A model generated the notes under the pieces. The model saw only the letters and a list, made by a program, of their open reading frames with translations, was not told the origin of the DNA and ran no database searches. Both the position numbers and the translations under genes were made by a program. This document shows positions 1 to 9,866 of a DNA stretch of 53,000 nt, piece by piece. Within the stretch, counting starts at the first letter, position 1. Every line of letters starts with the position of its first letter. Source of the stretch: UBA2136 sp047635695 (lineage in GTDB: Bacteria; Pseudomonadota; Alphaproteobacteria; UBA2136); contig JBLILN010000011.1 in the NCBI GenBank assembly GCA_047635695.1, forward strand, positions 1-53,000, read 5' to 3'.

Positions 1-3000
1 CTGACGGCAATGGCGGAACAGATACAGCCACTGTCAACATCGGCGTGATACCTGTCAACGATGCACCTATCGCTGTAAACGACGCCTTCAAAACACCTGA
101 AGATATTGCGCTTAACATCACGGCCACTCAAATTCTTGCCAATGATACAGACGTTGACGGCGACACTTTAACTGTTACAGCTGTCGATACTGCCACAGCC
201 AAAGGTGGCTCTGTAACATTTGACTCTCTTACGGGCGCTATTGTTTACACGCCAGCCACTGACTACAACGGCCCAGATTCATTCACATATACTATTTCTG
301 ACGGCAATGGCGGAACAGATACAGCCACTGTCAACATCGGCGTGATACCTGTCAACACCGCGCCTGATGCCGTCGATGATGGAAGTGCTACATGTACTCC
401 TTCTGCAGGCAATCTTGAAATGGTATTTATAGATGAAGAGGCAGGCTACCAAAATACTTTAGGGTTCTATACAGTTAATGCACTCGGTGAAATTACAGCT
501 GTTCATGTAAACTTTGAAAATACATCAAAAGTTGGTAGTGGTGGCAGTTTAATTGGTGGTATTTCAACATCAGATATTAACATTGCTGAAGGCGAGCACA
601 TTGAGTTTTTCCTTATAGCGCAAGGGAACACTAGAAATGATTACGATAATCTAGACCTTAATACTGGAGAATTAAAGTTCATCAACAGCACTGGTGCTAA
701 CGCCAATGTGAATGATAATGAAGTCCCTACCCTAACATTAACAGATGCAGGCGGTAATGCAGTAACGCTTAACGGTTATATATACCACTCTAGCAATACT
801 AACTTAAATCACGACGGTAAAGATCATGTAAAGGTATCATTAAAAGATGCTGATACTGTAAGCCTTGGATTTGAAGATTTACCAAACCTTGGTGATCTAG
901 ATTATGACGACCCTATTGTTGAAGTAAATACAGGTGATCATAGTGTAAACGTAGCTGGTATTGTTATTGTGGGTACTATCCCTGCTGGAGCAACCGCATT
1001 CGACACAGATGAAGATACCGTACTTAACCTAACAGCAACGCAACTTCTCGTAAATGACACGGATGCGGATGGTGATACACTAACGATTACAAACGTAAGT
1101 TCAACGACTGCAAACGGTGGTACTGTTTCATACAACTCAGCAACAGGTGACATAGTATTCACCCCTAAAGACGACTTTAATGGGAATGATAACTTTACAT
1201 ACACAATAACAGATGGAAACGGCGGATTTGACACTGCAACAGTTTATGTATGCGTTAAAGCAGTCAATGACGCCCCTGTCGCAGTCAATGACTATCTAAA
1301 CGCTATAGAAGATAACGATTTAAACTTCACTCTAAATAATATTTTAAATAACGATTTCGATGTGGATGGAGATACTCTAAGTATGACTTCATTTGATACA
1401 TCAACGTCACTTGGCGGTACTTTAAGTTTTAATGCCGTGACAGAAGTATTCACGTATCAACCTGTTAAAGATTTTGCGGGAAGAGATTCGTTCGAATATA
1501 CAATTACGGACGGTAACGGTGGTTATGACACTGCAACTGTATTTATTGATGTAGCTGACACACCAGATTTAACCGATGCGCCAAAACTAGAATTTAAAGG
1601 TCTATGCAACAGCTTTGGTATTAACAACTTTGAATTAACGCATGATGTCAACATAACAGACACGGATAGCACAAGCTTAGCAAGTGCAAGTATAATCATC
1701 GCAACCGGTTTCCAGCCTGGAGATGAACTTAACCTACCTAGCTATACAGTTGACGCATTAGGTAATATTGCTGGTACGGGTATTAAATTTACTTACAACA
1801 ATGTAACTGGGGCACTTGCTTTAACAGGTACAGATTCACTTTCAACATATACATCTGTTATTGAAGCTTTAAGGTTTGACACTTCAGCTATCGATGGCAC
1901 CAGAGAATTAAGCGTAACTGTAACAGACGATTCTGGCGCAACATCAAATATTGCTACATTAAAAGCACATGTCCTACAAACACAAGTATCAGGTACAGAC
2001 AATGATGATACCATTTATGGTACTGGCAAAAATGATCATTTAGTTGGTAAATCAGGGAATGATAGGCTTGAAGGGGAAGACGGCGATGACAAGTTAGTTG
2101 GTAATGATGGCGATGATATCCTTCATGGTGGCGCAGGTGATGACCGTCTTGACGGCGGATTAGGAGATGACGTCCTTTATGCTGATAATGATGGCCAACA
2201 AGGCGATGATTGCTTACATGGCGGCTCAGGTAATGATGTTTTATATGGCTTTGGCGGTAATGACTATCTAGATGGACAAGATGGTAACGATATTATCCGC
2301 GGTGGTTTAGGCAATGATACGCTTGTTGATTTTGGCGCAGCTGCAAGCACACTACACACATACAATATTGTTTTAAATATCGATCTTTCAGCGAGCATGA
2401 ATTGGACAGATGCAGTCACAGGCGCTCAAACAAGAATTGAAATTCTAAAAGATGCGTTATTAAACTTATCAAACAGCCTTGAAAGTTATGGTAACGAGGT
2501 AACACTTACACTGGTACAATTTAATGCTGGTACAAAAACAACTTCGTTTAACATGAATGATTTTGATGCATTTGAAAACTATATTTCAGACACATCCAAG
2601 TTTTATGCAGACGGTGGAACGAGATACACAAACGCCTTAGATGATGCTAAAGATATATTTGATAATTCAACTATTTCAACTAACACACATCATAATGTTA
2701 TGTACTTTGTTTCAGATGGGTCACCTAACTTTGGATTCAGAGAATCAGATTTAGGGTTTGACTGGTCAGACTACTCAGATGCAAATAATATTGAAACACA
2801 TGCCATTGGTATCGGTAGTGCAAGTAATAAGTACCTTGACCCAATTGATAATACAGGCACCGCAGAAATATTAAACAGTGCAGCCGACCTTACTGCCACT
2901 TTAGAAGCAAATATTCTAGGTACCGATAAACTTTATGGCGAAGAAGGTAATGACTACATTGACGGTGGTTTAGGTAGCGATGAATTATACGGTGGCGATG

Positions 3001-3386
3001 GTAATGATACACTTGTATTTGATGCAAATGACACTGTGATCGATGGTGGTAACGGTAACGATACATTACTTATTACTGATAGCTCTAGCCCTGTAGATTT
3101 CGGACAGTTTGGTATGAATTCTATTGAAGCTGTAGATATGAATGATGGCACTGTAACAACGCTTCAATTAAATGCAGCTGATGTTCTACGTATTTCTGAT
3201 ACAGGTCAAATGATGATTTCTGGTGACACAGGTGATATTGTAGATGCAAGTGAATATAGCGTGCGTGGTGCTGATAGTGAAGTAGATGGTAGCAAATTTG
3301 CCCATTACAGCAACGCAACTAACGGCACAAATATTCTTGTTGAGGTAGGCTTAGAACTCAATGGTTATGTTATTACCGAGCAATAA
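1..3386 (+). CDS. RTX-type giant secreted protein, 3' part (cadherin-like repeats, DUF4114-like, VWA)
   Basis: The reading frame is open at the left edge (codons begin at base 3), so the N-terminus is outside the window; about 1,127 residues are visible. From base 45: cadherin/VCBS-like repeats with the VNDAP…NDTDVDGDTLT…SDGNGG pattern (residues ~1–100, 320–410, 410–505). Between the first two lies a DUF4114-like module (~110–310) ending in EDLPNLGDLDYDD. Another Ig-like segment (~510–640) follows, then glycine/aspartate-rich RTX nonapeptides (~649–765). A von Willebrand A domain (~773–955) has MIDAS residues DLSAS (~780) and SDGSPN (~889). More RTX repeats (~959–1010) and a C-terminal tail resembling type I secretion signals follow. 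Family knowledge says such proteins are exported by type I secretion and bind calcium outside the cell. Adhesin or surface protein is inferred. No T1SS transporter genes are nearby. Confidence 0.9.
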   Translation, partial: DGNGGTDTATVNIGVIPVNDAPIAVNDAFKTPEDIALNITATQILANDTDVDGDTLTVTAVDTATAKGGSVTFDSLTGAIVYTPATDYNGPDSFTYTISDGNGGTDTATVNIGVIPVNTAPDAVDDGSATCTPSAGNLEMVFIDEEAGYQNTLGFYTVNALGEITAVHVNFENTSKVGSGGSLIGGISTSDINIAEGEHIEFFLIAQGNTRNDYDNLDLNTGELKFINSTGANANVNDNEVPTLTLTDAGGNAVTLNGYIYHSSNTNLNHDGKDHVKVSLKDADTVSLGFEDLPNLGDLDYDDPIVEVNTGDHSVNVAGIVIVGTIPAGATAFDTDEDTVLNLTATQLLVNDTDADGDTLTITNVSSTTANGGTVSYNSATGDIVFTPKDDFNGNDNFTYTITDGNGGFDTATVYVCVKAVNDAPVAVNDYLNAIEDNDLNFTLNNILNNDFDVDGDTLSMTSFDTSTSLGGTLSFNAVTEVFTYQPVKDFAGRDSFEYTITDGNGGYDTATVFIDVADTPDLTDAPKLEFKGLCNSFGINNFELTHDVNITDTDSTSLASASIIIATGFQPGDELNLPSYTVDALGNIAGTGIKFTYNNVTGALALTGTDSLSTYTSVIEALRFDTSAIDGTRELSVTVTDDSGATSNIATLKAHVLQTQVSGTDNDDTIYGTGKNDHLVGKSGNDRLEGEDGDDKLVGNDGDDILHGGAGDDRLDGGLGDDVLYADNDGQQGDDCLHGGSGNDVLYGFGGNDYLDGQDGNDIIRGGLGNDTLVDFGAAASTLHTYNIVLNIDLSASMNWTDAVTGAQTRIEILKDALLNLSNSLESYGNEVTLTLVQFNAGTKTTSFNMNDFDAFENYISDTSKFYADGGTRYTNALDDAKDIFDNSTISTNTHHNVMYFVSDGSPNFGFRESDLGFDWSDYSDANNIETHAIGIGSASNKYLDPIDNTGTAEILNSAADLTATLEANILGTDKLYGEEGNDYIDGGLGSDELYGGDGNDTLVFDANDTVIDGGNGNDTLLITDSSSPVDFGQFGMNSIEAVDMNDGTVTTLQLNAADVLRISDTGQMMISGDTGDIVDASEYSVRGADSEVDGSKFAHYSNATNGTNILVEVGLELNGYVITEQ

Positions 3387-3401
3387 CTTATAATAAACGT
3401 C

Positions 3402-3435
3402 AAAAAAAAGAGAGCCTTAAAGCTCTCTTTTTTTT
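3402..3435. terminator. Bidirectional rho-independent terminator
   Basis: A-run, then GAGAGC (3410–3415), a six-base loop and GCTCTC (3422–3427), then eight T. The A-run and T-run make it work in both directions. It sits between the convergent RTX gene and RNase J gene and would also end the long nuo–birA–coaX–rnj transcript. Confidence 0.9.
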
Positions 3436-3443
3436 GGACTCAA

Positions 3444-5135
3444 TTACTGATCATTGATTTCGACAACCAGTGGAATTGTCACTGGCTTGCGCCCACGCTC
3501 GCGACCAAAAGCACGACGAACAGCTTGACGCATAACTTCTTCGGCTTCTAGTGGATCATCAATACGACCATTTTTAAATTTACGTGAAAGGCTACGCTCA
3601 ACTTCACTTACAACACTGCTTATCACTTCAGGTTGTAATTTGTCGTCAACAATTCCTCTCGTTTGAAGAACAGGACCAAATGTGATTGATTTATTTCTAA
3701 AGTCAATACCAAGCGTTACAGTTGCAAGGCCTTCAAATGACATTTGACGACGCTCACGTAAAATATATTTATCATCATCTAAGATATTCAAACCATCAAC
3801 GTAATTACGGCCCGTTTCAATACGCTCAACAATGCTTGGCTCTTCTGGCGCTAAGTGTAATTTATCACCATTGGTAACAAGTAAGCACTGCGCAAGTTTG
3901 TTATCATTCACAAATGCCTCATGCTCTTTGAGGTGATGATAAGTACCATAAGAAGGTACAGCATATTGAGGTTTAATTGTTCTATACATTTCAAGAACCT
4001 CACCCTTCATGGCATGACCACCAACGTGAACGAATTCGTTATGTCCACTCAGTACTTTCGCACCAATTTTTGAAAGACGGTTCATCATATTTTGAATAGC
4101 GCGTTCATTACCTGGAATGTGGCGTGATGACAAAATAACTGTGTCACCATCCTTAATTTGAACACCGCGGAAGTTATCTCCACCACTTAGGCGGTTCAGC
4201 ATAGCATTTGGCTGTGCTTGAGAACCAGTTACAAAAATAACAAGCTTTTCACGTTTTGTATGAGCAATCTCTTTCATGTCAATTACATGATCAAGTAAAT
4301 AATCTGGGAACATACCACATTCTTTAGCATACTGAACCATATTCAATATTGAGCGTCCACAATAAGCAACTTTACGTCCATGACGTACAGCAATCTCACT
4401 AACAGACAAAATACGTTCAAAGTTAGATGCAAAAGGTGAAAGGAAAATAGCTTTTTCTTGGCCTGCAATAACACCATCTAAATGTTCAGCTAAATCAGTT
4501 TCTGTTGGTTTTGTTCCTTCGCCAAAAATATCAGTAGAATCACCAAAAAGTGCAAGAACGCCTTCTTTACCTACTTCTGCTAAGCGTGCCATATTTGATG
4601 GCGCACCCAAAACAGGGTTCGGGTCTAATTTATAGTCACCTGTGTTAATAATTGTCCCATATTTAGTACGTATAACAAGAGCTGCAGCACCTGGAATTGA
4701 ATGTGTGATTGAAACATATTCAACTTCAAATTCCCCAGCAGTGTAACGCTCACCTTCTTTTGTAATATTCACTTTGTATTCAGGTGCATATTGATCAAAT
4801 TGAGACATTTTTCCGCCTAAAACTTTAGACGTAAACTCTGTTGCAAACACAGGTGCTTTTCCAAGTTCTTCCCATAGGTATGGCAACGCGCCGAGGTGGT
4901 CTTCATGTGCGTGCGTCAAGAATATACCTTTAAGGCGGTCAACATTATTACGAATGTAGCTAATGTCAGGTACAACAATGTCTGTACCTGGGGAGTATTC
5001 ATCTGGGAATGTCAGGCCAACATCCACAAGGATCATATCGCCATCACATTCATATACCATCAAATTCAAACCAATTTCGTCTAGGCCACCAAGTGCAAGA
5101 GCTGTAAGCCCGTGATTTTGAGATTTTTTCGCCAT
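3444..5135 (-). CDS. rnj: Ribonuclease J
   Basis: 563 aa, the normal length for RNase J, a metallo-beta-lactamase/beta-CASP nuclease with 5'-3' exonuclease and endonuclease activity in mRNA decay and rRNA processing. The zinc-binding motif HAHEDH is at residues 75–80. Further family blocks are GDSTD, SGHNEFVHVGGHA and the C-terminal domain with FGRERGRKP. It is the last gene of the minus-strand block and ends 9 bases from the shared terminator. A 113-base gap separates it from coaX, so it may also have its own promoter. The start follows a weak GAAAG-type ribosome site. In Alphaproteobacteria rnj commonly follows nuoN–birA–coaX, which supports both the call and the taxonomic placement. Confidence 0.95.
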   Translation of the reverse strand: MAKKSQNHGLTALALGGLDEIGLNLMVYECDGDMILVDVGLTFPDEYSPGTDIVVPDISYIRNNVDRLKGIFLTHAHEDHLGALPYLWEELGKAPVFATEFTSKVLGGKMSQFDQYAPEYKVNITKEGERYTAGEFEVEYVSITHSIPGAAALVIRTKYGTIINTGDYKLDPNPVLGAPSNMARLAEVGKEGVLALFGDSTDIFGEGTKPTETDLAEHLDGVIAGQEKAIFLSPFASNFERILSVSEIAVRHGRKVAYCGRSILNMVQYAKECGMFPDYLLDHVIDMKEIAHTKREKLVIFVTGSQAQPNAMLNRLSGGDNFRGVQIKDGDTVILSSRHIPGNERAIQNMMNRLSKIGAKVLSGHNEFVHVGGHAMKGEVLEMYRTIKPQYAVPSYGTYHHLKEHEAFVNDNKLAQCLLVTNGDKLHLAPEEPSIVERIETGRNYVDGLNILDDDKYILRERRQMSFEGLATVTLGIDFRNKSITFGPVLQTRGIVDDKLQPEVISSVVSEVERSLSRKFKNGRIDDPLEAEEVMRQAVRRAFGRERGRKPVTIPLVVEINDQ

Positions 5136-5248
5136 ATTATATTTTCTTTCAAAAGCGGAGTAACTAACAAATAGGCTAGCACGTTCCTTTAATTTAATAT
5201 TTACTGCTACACAATTTATGTATCAGTGACTATTTTTGAACGATCGAC

Positions 5249-6001
5249 TTATTTCTGATTGCGATCATATATCAATTTCAACCCCTTAAGTGTTAGATGT
5301 GGGTCGAGTGCATCAAACTGTTCTAATTCTTCTACCATATTTCTAGCAAAACCGCCAGTAGCAATACAAGTGCCATTTTTAACGTCTATCTCATTCCACA
5401 GTCGATTAATAAGACCTGTGATCATATCTATCGCACCAAAATAACACCCTGCCTGCATAGAATGTACTATATTTTTTCCAATCATGCCTTTAGGACGCTC
5501 CACGCCTACCTCTGGTAACTGAGGTGCTGCGGATGATAAAGAAGATAGTGCTAAGGAAACACCAGGTGAAAGAACGCCACCTACATATTCACCGTCTGCA
5601 TTAATGACATCAAAACTTGTTGTCGTACCAAAATCAACTACCATTGTTGATGATTTATAGTACTCACTTAAAGCAACAATGTTTGCGAGCCTATCTGGGC
5701 CCAAGTCGCCAGCACGACCATAATTAATTTTCACACCTGTTTTGACACCAGGGACGACATGTATAGGGTCACAATTAAAAAAGCGGCGACACATACTGGT
5801 AAGCACCATATCAACGGAAGGAACAACACAGCTTACAACCGCCCCTGTTATATAATTGGCGTCAATGTCAACATAATCGAAAATAATTAAAAGCCATGTA
5901 CCATATTCATCTGCCGTTCGGCCTTTTGTCGTTTCCATACGATATTTACTTATGAATTTCTCACCAGCAAAAAGACCAAATAATATATTAGAGTTCCCCA
6001 C
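5249..6001 (-). CDS. coaX: Type III pantothenate kinase, atypical N-terminus
   Basis: Phosphorylates pantothenate, the first step of CoA synthesis. Family motifs include GLFAG, PDRLANIVAL, VVDFGTTTSFDVIN (ASKHA-type nucleotide fold) and CIATGGFA near the C-terminus; 250 aa from the GTG at 6001. That GTG has no ribosome site and would drop the usual N-terminal IDxGNT strand. The frame continues upstream to a stop at 6041–6043 and reads LTISVGNSN, so serine stands where the family has the phosphate/metal-binding aspartate. A clear AAGGAG (6050–6055) is followed 12 bases later by an in-frame ATT (6035–6037), a possible non-canonical start giving 262 aa. Start position is therefore uncertain. It lies between birA and rnj as usual in Alphaproteobacteria. 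Confidence 0.85.
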   Translation of the reverse strand: MGNSNILFGLFAGEKFISKYRMETTKGRTADEYGTWLLIIFDYVDIDANYITGAVVSCVVPSVDMVLTSMCRRFFNCDPIHVVPGVKTGVKINYGRAGDLGPDRLANIVALSEYYKSSTMVVDFGTTTSFDVINADGEYVGGVLSPGVSLALSSLSSAAPQLPEVGVERPKGMIGKNIVHSMQAGCYFGAIDMITGLINRLWNEIDVKNGTCIATGGFARNMVEELEQFDALDPHLTLKGLKLIYDRNQK

Positions 6002-6075
6002 ACTGATGGTGAGTGTATAACCTGCCTGTACGGTAATTTTTTAACTTTGCTCCTTATTAATAAAGCAACAACATG

Positions 6076-6780
6076 TTATATACGTTTGCTACTTTGAACC
6101 ACAATTTCACCGCTCATAATTTCATGATTATAACCATCAACCTCTAATATAAGACTGCCACTGTCAGTAACTTTTTTTGCGATACCTTTTAAGGTTGCAT
6201 CATCACTTACCCATGTAATTGCTTGTCCTATTGTAGCACATCTCAGACGATAGTCTGCCAAAAAATCAACTTGTGATTGTACAATACGCGCTGAAAGACT
6301 AGATAAAAAATCATTCAGGATCGTATCCAAAGAAACCAAAGATCCTATTTCGTTTTCAATAGAAGTACCGATAATATTTAAATCGTCAATATTAAATTTT
6401 TTTACATTAATACCAACACCTAGAACATAAAACGCATGATCACCCGTGCCACATTTTTCTGCAAGAATACCGCTTATTTTTTTTTCATTAACCAATATGT
6501 CATTAGGCCATTTAATAGAGCAATCTACATATTTAGAAAGGACATCATACACAGCTAAGGAAGCTACAAGTGGCAAAAGCTGGTTTACATTTTCCCGTAG
6601 AACAACAGAGCAGGCTATACTTTTATTCGGTATGGTAGTCCAAATTTTACCACGGCGCCCCCTACCCGCAGTCTGCCTTAAGGCAGAAATACAGCTAAAA
6701 TGCGCTGCACCCTTTTTAGCCAAATCAATTGCCACATCATTTGTGGATGTGACTTCATCAAAGTAAGTAATGTTAACCAT
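6076..6780 (-). CDS. birA: Biotin–[acetyl-CoA-carboxylase] ligase (catalytic type, no HTH)
   Basis: Activates biotin as biotinyl-AMP and transfers it to the carrier domain of acetyl-CoA carboxylase. About 234 aa with the ligase motifs GRGRRGKIW (39–47), KWPND (90–94), KISGILAE and GVGIN. There is no N-terminal DNA-binding domain, so it should not repress biotin genes. An upstream TTG at 6789 is in frame, but the ATG at 6780 is preferred: it overlaps the nuoN stop by 8 bases, indicating translational coupling with complex I genes. Confidence 0.93.
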   Translation of the reverse strand: MVNITYFDEVTSTNDVAIDLAKKGAAHFSCISALRQTAGRGRRGKIWTTIPNKSIACSVVLRENVNQLLPLVASLAVYDVLSKYVDCSIKWPNDILVNEKKISGILAEKCGTGDHAFYVLGVGINVKKFNIDDLNIIGTSIENEIGSLVSLDTILNDFLSSLSARIVQSQVDFLADYRLRCATIGQAITWVSDDATLKGIAKKVTDSGSLILEVDGYNHEIMSGEIVVQSSKRI

Positions 6781-8293
6781 AGAAGCCAACAGCAGCCTTC
6801 AAACTTAATACAGCAAATTGGGTAACTTCAATAATACTGTCTGGGAACAGGCCAAAAACAATTACAGAAAGCACCATAAGGCCCACAATCATACGTAGTT
6901 CACTAGGTAGCTCTGGGGAATATTTTTCACCAGACTCTTCAAAGTACATCGCTTTTACAATACGTAAACAATAATAAGCGGAGATCACCGAGCAGATAAC
7001 ACCCACAACGGCCAACCAAGCCATACCCATATCAACAGCTGTTTTAAAGGCTGCCAGTTTAACAATAAAGCCCGCAAACGGTGGAACACCAGCAAGTGAA
7101 AACATTAAAATTAACATGCACGCGGCAAGAATGGGAGAGCTAGTCGACAAACCCTTAAGGTCGTCTATTGTTTCTACGAATTTATCCCTCTTACGCAAAG
7201 AAAGAAGAATACCAAAAATACCTAAAGTCATAAAACAGTAAACAACGAGATACGCAAGCATTTCATCAATAGATTCCAGTGAAGCTGTTGCAAACGGAAT
7301 AAGCATAAAACCAACATTCGCAATGGAAGAATAAGCCAATATGCGCTTAAGGTTCGTTTGTACAATTGCAAGTATTGAACCTACCACCATAGAAAGAATA
7401 GACAAAACAATGACAATTTGCTGCCACTGGTCAGCAACATACATCAGTGGCTCTGTAAGGACGCGAATAAAAATAGCAATGGCTGCAATTTTAGGCACAA
7501 TAGCCATATATGCCGTTACAGGGGTTGGCGCACCTTCGTAAACATCAGGTGTCCACATGTGAAATGGCGCTGCACTCATTTTAAAGGCCATACCCGCAAT
7601 CATTAACACAACAGCAAATGTTGTCATAATCGGCGCGTCAGAAATGCCCGCACCATTTGCAAATGCCTGTTGAATACCGTCAAATGAGGTTGAGCCAGTT
7701 ATACCGTAAATATAACTCATACCAAATAAGAGTAAGCCTGAAGCTAATGAACCAAGAACAAAATATTTGAGCCCTGCTTCTGATGATTTAACTTCCTTAC
7801 GGTGGAACGCTGTCAAAATATAAAGACAAAAGCTCATAAGTTCAAGGCCAATGTACATCATAAGAAGGTCTTGCGCACTTACCATAATCATAGCGCCTAA
7901 TACGCTTAAAAGGATAAGAATATCATATTCGAATTTAAATGTTTTCTTACGCATCATATAATCATTAGAAAGTGATAAACTTAAAAGAGCACAAACAATC
8001 ATAAAGGCTTTGATAAAAGCTGTAAATGTATCAATAACGTAAAGTGAGCCGAGTGCACCTACCTTACCATCGACAACATCGACAACAGGGAAGGCAAATT
8101 GGCGTACAGTTGGTATATTGCTCACAACAAGTAAAAATGTACCGATTAGCGAAATAATTGTAAGATTACGTACAAACCTTCTTTCATGAAGTTTATGAGA
8201 GAATGCACCCACAAGTAATACAAAGAGGCACATTACCATTATAAACATTTCTGGCGTTGCTGCGCTATACCATATCCAATTAAATTCAGTCAT
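6773..8293 (-). CDS. nuoN: NADH-quinone oxidoreductase subunit N
   Basis: 506 aa, about 14 predicted membrane helices. One of three antiporter-like proton-pumping subunits in the membrane arm of complex I. Shows the proton_antipo_M pattern, including MSAAPFHMWTPDVYEGAPTP with its conserved lysine/histidine region and LKRILAYSSIANVG. Two bases separate it from nuoM and it overlaps birA by 8 bases, so it is in the same transcript. Length and order (L–M–N) are as expected. Confidence 0.96.
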   Translation of the reverse strand: MTEFNWIWYSAATPEMFIMVMCLFVLLVGAFSHKLHERRFVRNLTIISLIGTFLLVVSNIPTVRQFAFPVVDVVDGKVGALGSLYVIDTFTAFIKAFMIVCALLSLSLSNDYMMRKKTFKFEYDILILLSVLGAMIMVSAQDLLMMYIGLELMSFCLYILTAFHRKEVKSSEAGLKYFVLGSLASGLLLFGMSYIYGITGSTSFDGIQQAFANGAGISDAPIMTTFAVVLMIAGMAFKMSAAPFHMWTPDVYEGAPTPVTAYMAIVPKIAAIAIFIRVLTEPLMYVADQWQQIVIVLSILSMVVGSILAIVQTNLKRILAYSSIANVGFMLIPFATASLESIDEMLAYLVVYCFMTLGIFGILLSLRKRDKFVETIDDLKGLSTSSPILAACMLILMFSLAGVPPFAGFIVKLAAFKTAVDMGMAWLAVVGVICSVISAYYCLRIVKAMYFEESGEKYSPELPSELRMIVGLMVLSVIVFGLFPDSIIEVTQFAVLSLKAAVGFYG

Positions 8294-8295
8294 TT

Positions 8296-9843
8296 TTATT
8301 TTCCTAAGTAAGAGATGAGTGTTTTATCTTCACGTGCTTTGTATAATGCAACGCTATCTGTGTATTCACCAATAAGGTTTGTCACAGAGGCTTCTGTAAT
8401 TTTTAGTGCTCGGTTTGGCGCAAGCCCTATATATAAAACGAGTATAATAAGCGGTACAAACATAAGTTTTTCACGTAAATCCATACGCTTTAGGCGTGTG
8501 ATTTCTTGTGTTACAGGTTCCCCCATAATCATACGTTTGTAAAGTGAGAGCATGTACACAGCGCCAAGTACAATACCAATACAGGCAAGCACAGTGTAAA
8601 CTTGTGCACCTTCAGCACCGTAAGAACCCGTTAGAATTAAAAATTCACCGATAAAACTGTTTGAACCCGGTAAGCCAACAGCAGCCATAGTGAATAACAT
8701 AAATATAGCAGCATAAACAGGCATACGGTTCACAATACCACCAAACTTTGTGATATCACGCGTGTGCATACGTTCATATATAATACCAATAAGCATAAAT
8801 AAGGCAGAAGAAACGATACCATGGTTAACCATTTGCATAACAGCTCCCTGCATACTTTCAGTTGTCGCCGCAAAAATACCTAAAGTAACAAAACCCATAT
8901 GTGAAACAGATGAATAAGCAATCATCTTTTTCACATCAGTTTGAGCAAAAGCGACAAGTGCTGCGTAAATAATTGCAATCGTACTTAGTACATAAATAAA
9001 TGGCGTAAACAAATAACTCGCCTCTGGCATAATAGGCATTGAAAACCTTAAGAAGCCGTACGCCCCCATTTTCAATAAAATACCTGCTAAAATTACAGAA
9101 CCCGCAGTCGGCGCTTGAACGTGTGCGTCTGGTAGCCATGTGTGGAAGGGCCACATAGGTACTTTTACAGCAAAAGCAGCAAAGAATGCAATAAACAGCA
9201 TAATTTGAACATCTGTTGTTAAATAGAGGCTTGTCATACTTTGAATATCAAAGCTATTACCATTTTCAAGGTAAAGATAAATCATTGCGATCAACATCAA
9301 CACAGAACCAAAAAAAGTATAAAGGAAGAATTTTAATGCCGCATATATGCGGTTTTCACCACCCCAAACACCGATAATAAGAAACATAGGGATAAGCATA
9401 GCTTCCCAAAACATATAGAATAGCATCATATCAAGCGCACAAAACACACCGATAACAAAGGCTTCAAGTGCTAAAAATGCGGCCATATAAACAGGCACAT
9501 TTTTTGTCACCCCTTTCCATGAAACAAGCACACAAAGAGGTGTTAAGAGAGCTGTTAAAACAACAAAGAGAACGGATATACCATCCACACCCATATGATA
9601 GTTAATATTTAGACTTTCTATCCAGCTTGTTTTAACCACAAACTGCATAGCAGACGTGTCCGTTTGGAAGCCTGCAAGCATATAAAGGCTTAAAATAAAT
9701 GTCACGGATGAAAAAAGCAATGATAGGTGGCGTGCATTTTTCGCTTTATTTTCGCTTACACCAGGAATAATAAGCATAATGAGTGCTCCCGCAAGCGGTA
9801 AAAATGTCAAAATGGTGAGCATATGTGTGTTAATTGTTTCCAT
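8296..9843 (-). CDS. nuoM: NADH-quinone oxidoreductase subunit M
   Basis: 515 aa, multi-pass membrane protein and second antiporter-like proton channel of complex I. Typical blocks are YHMGVDGISV, FYMFWEAMLIPMFLIIG (conserved glutamate in a transmembrane helix), PFHTWLPDAHVQAPT and DVKKMIAYSSVSHMG. The start ATG lies 23 bases after the nuoL stop. Nothing is missing relative to the family. Confidence 0.97.
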   Translation of the reverse strand: METINTHMLTILTFLPLAGALIMLIIPGVSENKAKNARHLSLLFSSVTFILSLYMLAGFQTDTSAMQFVVKTSWIESLNINYHMGVDGISVLFVVLTALLTPLCVLVSWKGVTKNVPVYMAAFLALEAFVIGVFCALDMMLFYMFWEAMLIPMFLIIGVWGGENRIYAALKFFLYTFFGSVLMLIAMIYLYLENGNSFDIQSMTSLYLTTDVQIMLFIAFFAAFAVKVPMWPFHTWLPDAHVQAPTAGSVILAGILLKMGAYGFLRFSMPIMPEASYLFTPFIYVLSTIAIIYAALVAFAQTDVKKMIAYSSVSHMGFVTLGIFAATTESMQGAVMQMVNHGIVSSALFMLIGIIYERMHTRDITKFGGIVNRMPVYAAIFMLFTMAAVGLPGSNSFIGEFLILTGSYGAEGAQVYTVLACIGIVLGAVYMLSLYKRMIMGEPVTQEITRLKRMDLREKLMFVPLIILVLYIGLAPNRALKITEASVTNLIGEYTDSVALYKAREDKTLISYLGK

Positions 9844-9866
9844 AATTCTTTATATATTTCCCTATT

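Noticed and set aside
938..1234. Minus-strand frame inside the RTX gene
   Set aside because: It is a shadow of the repeat-rich plus-strand gene with no start signal.
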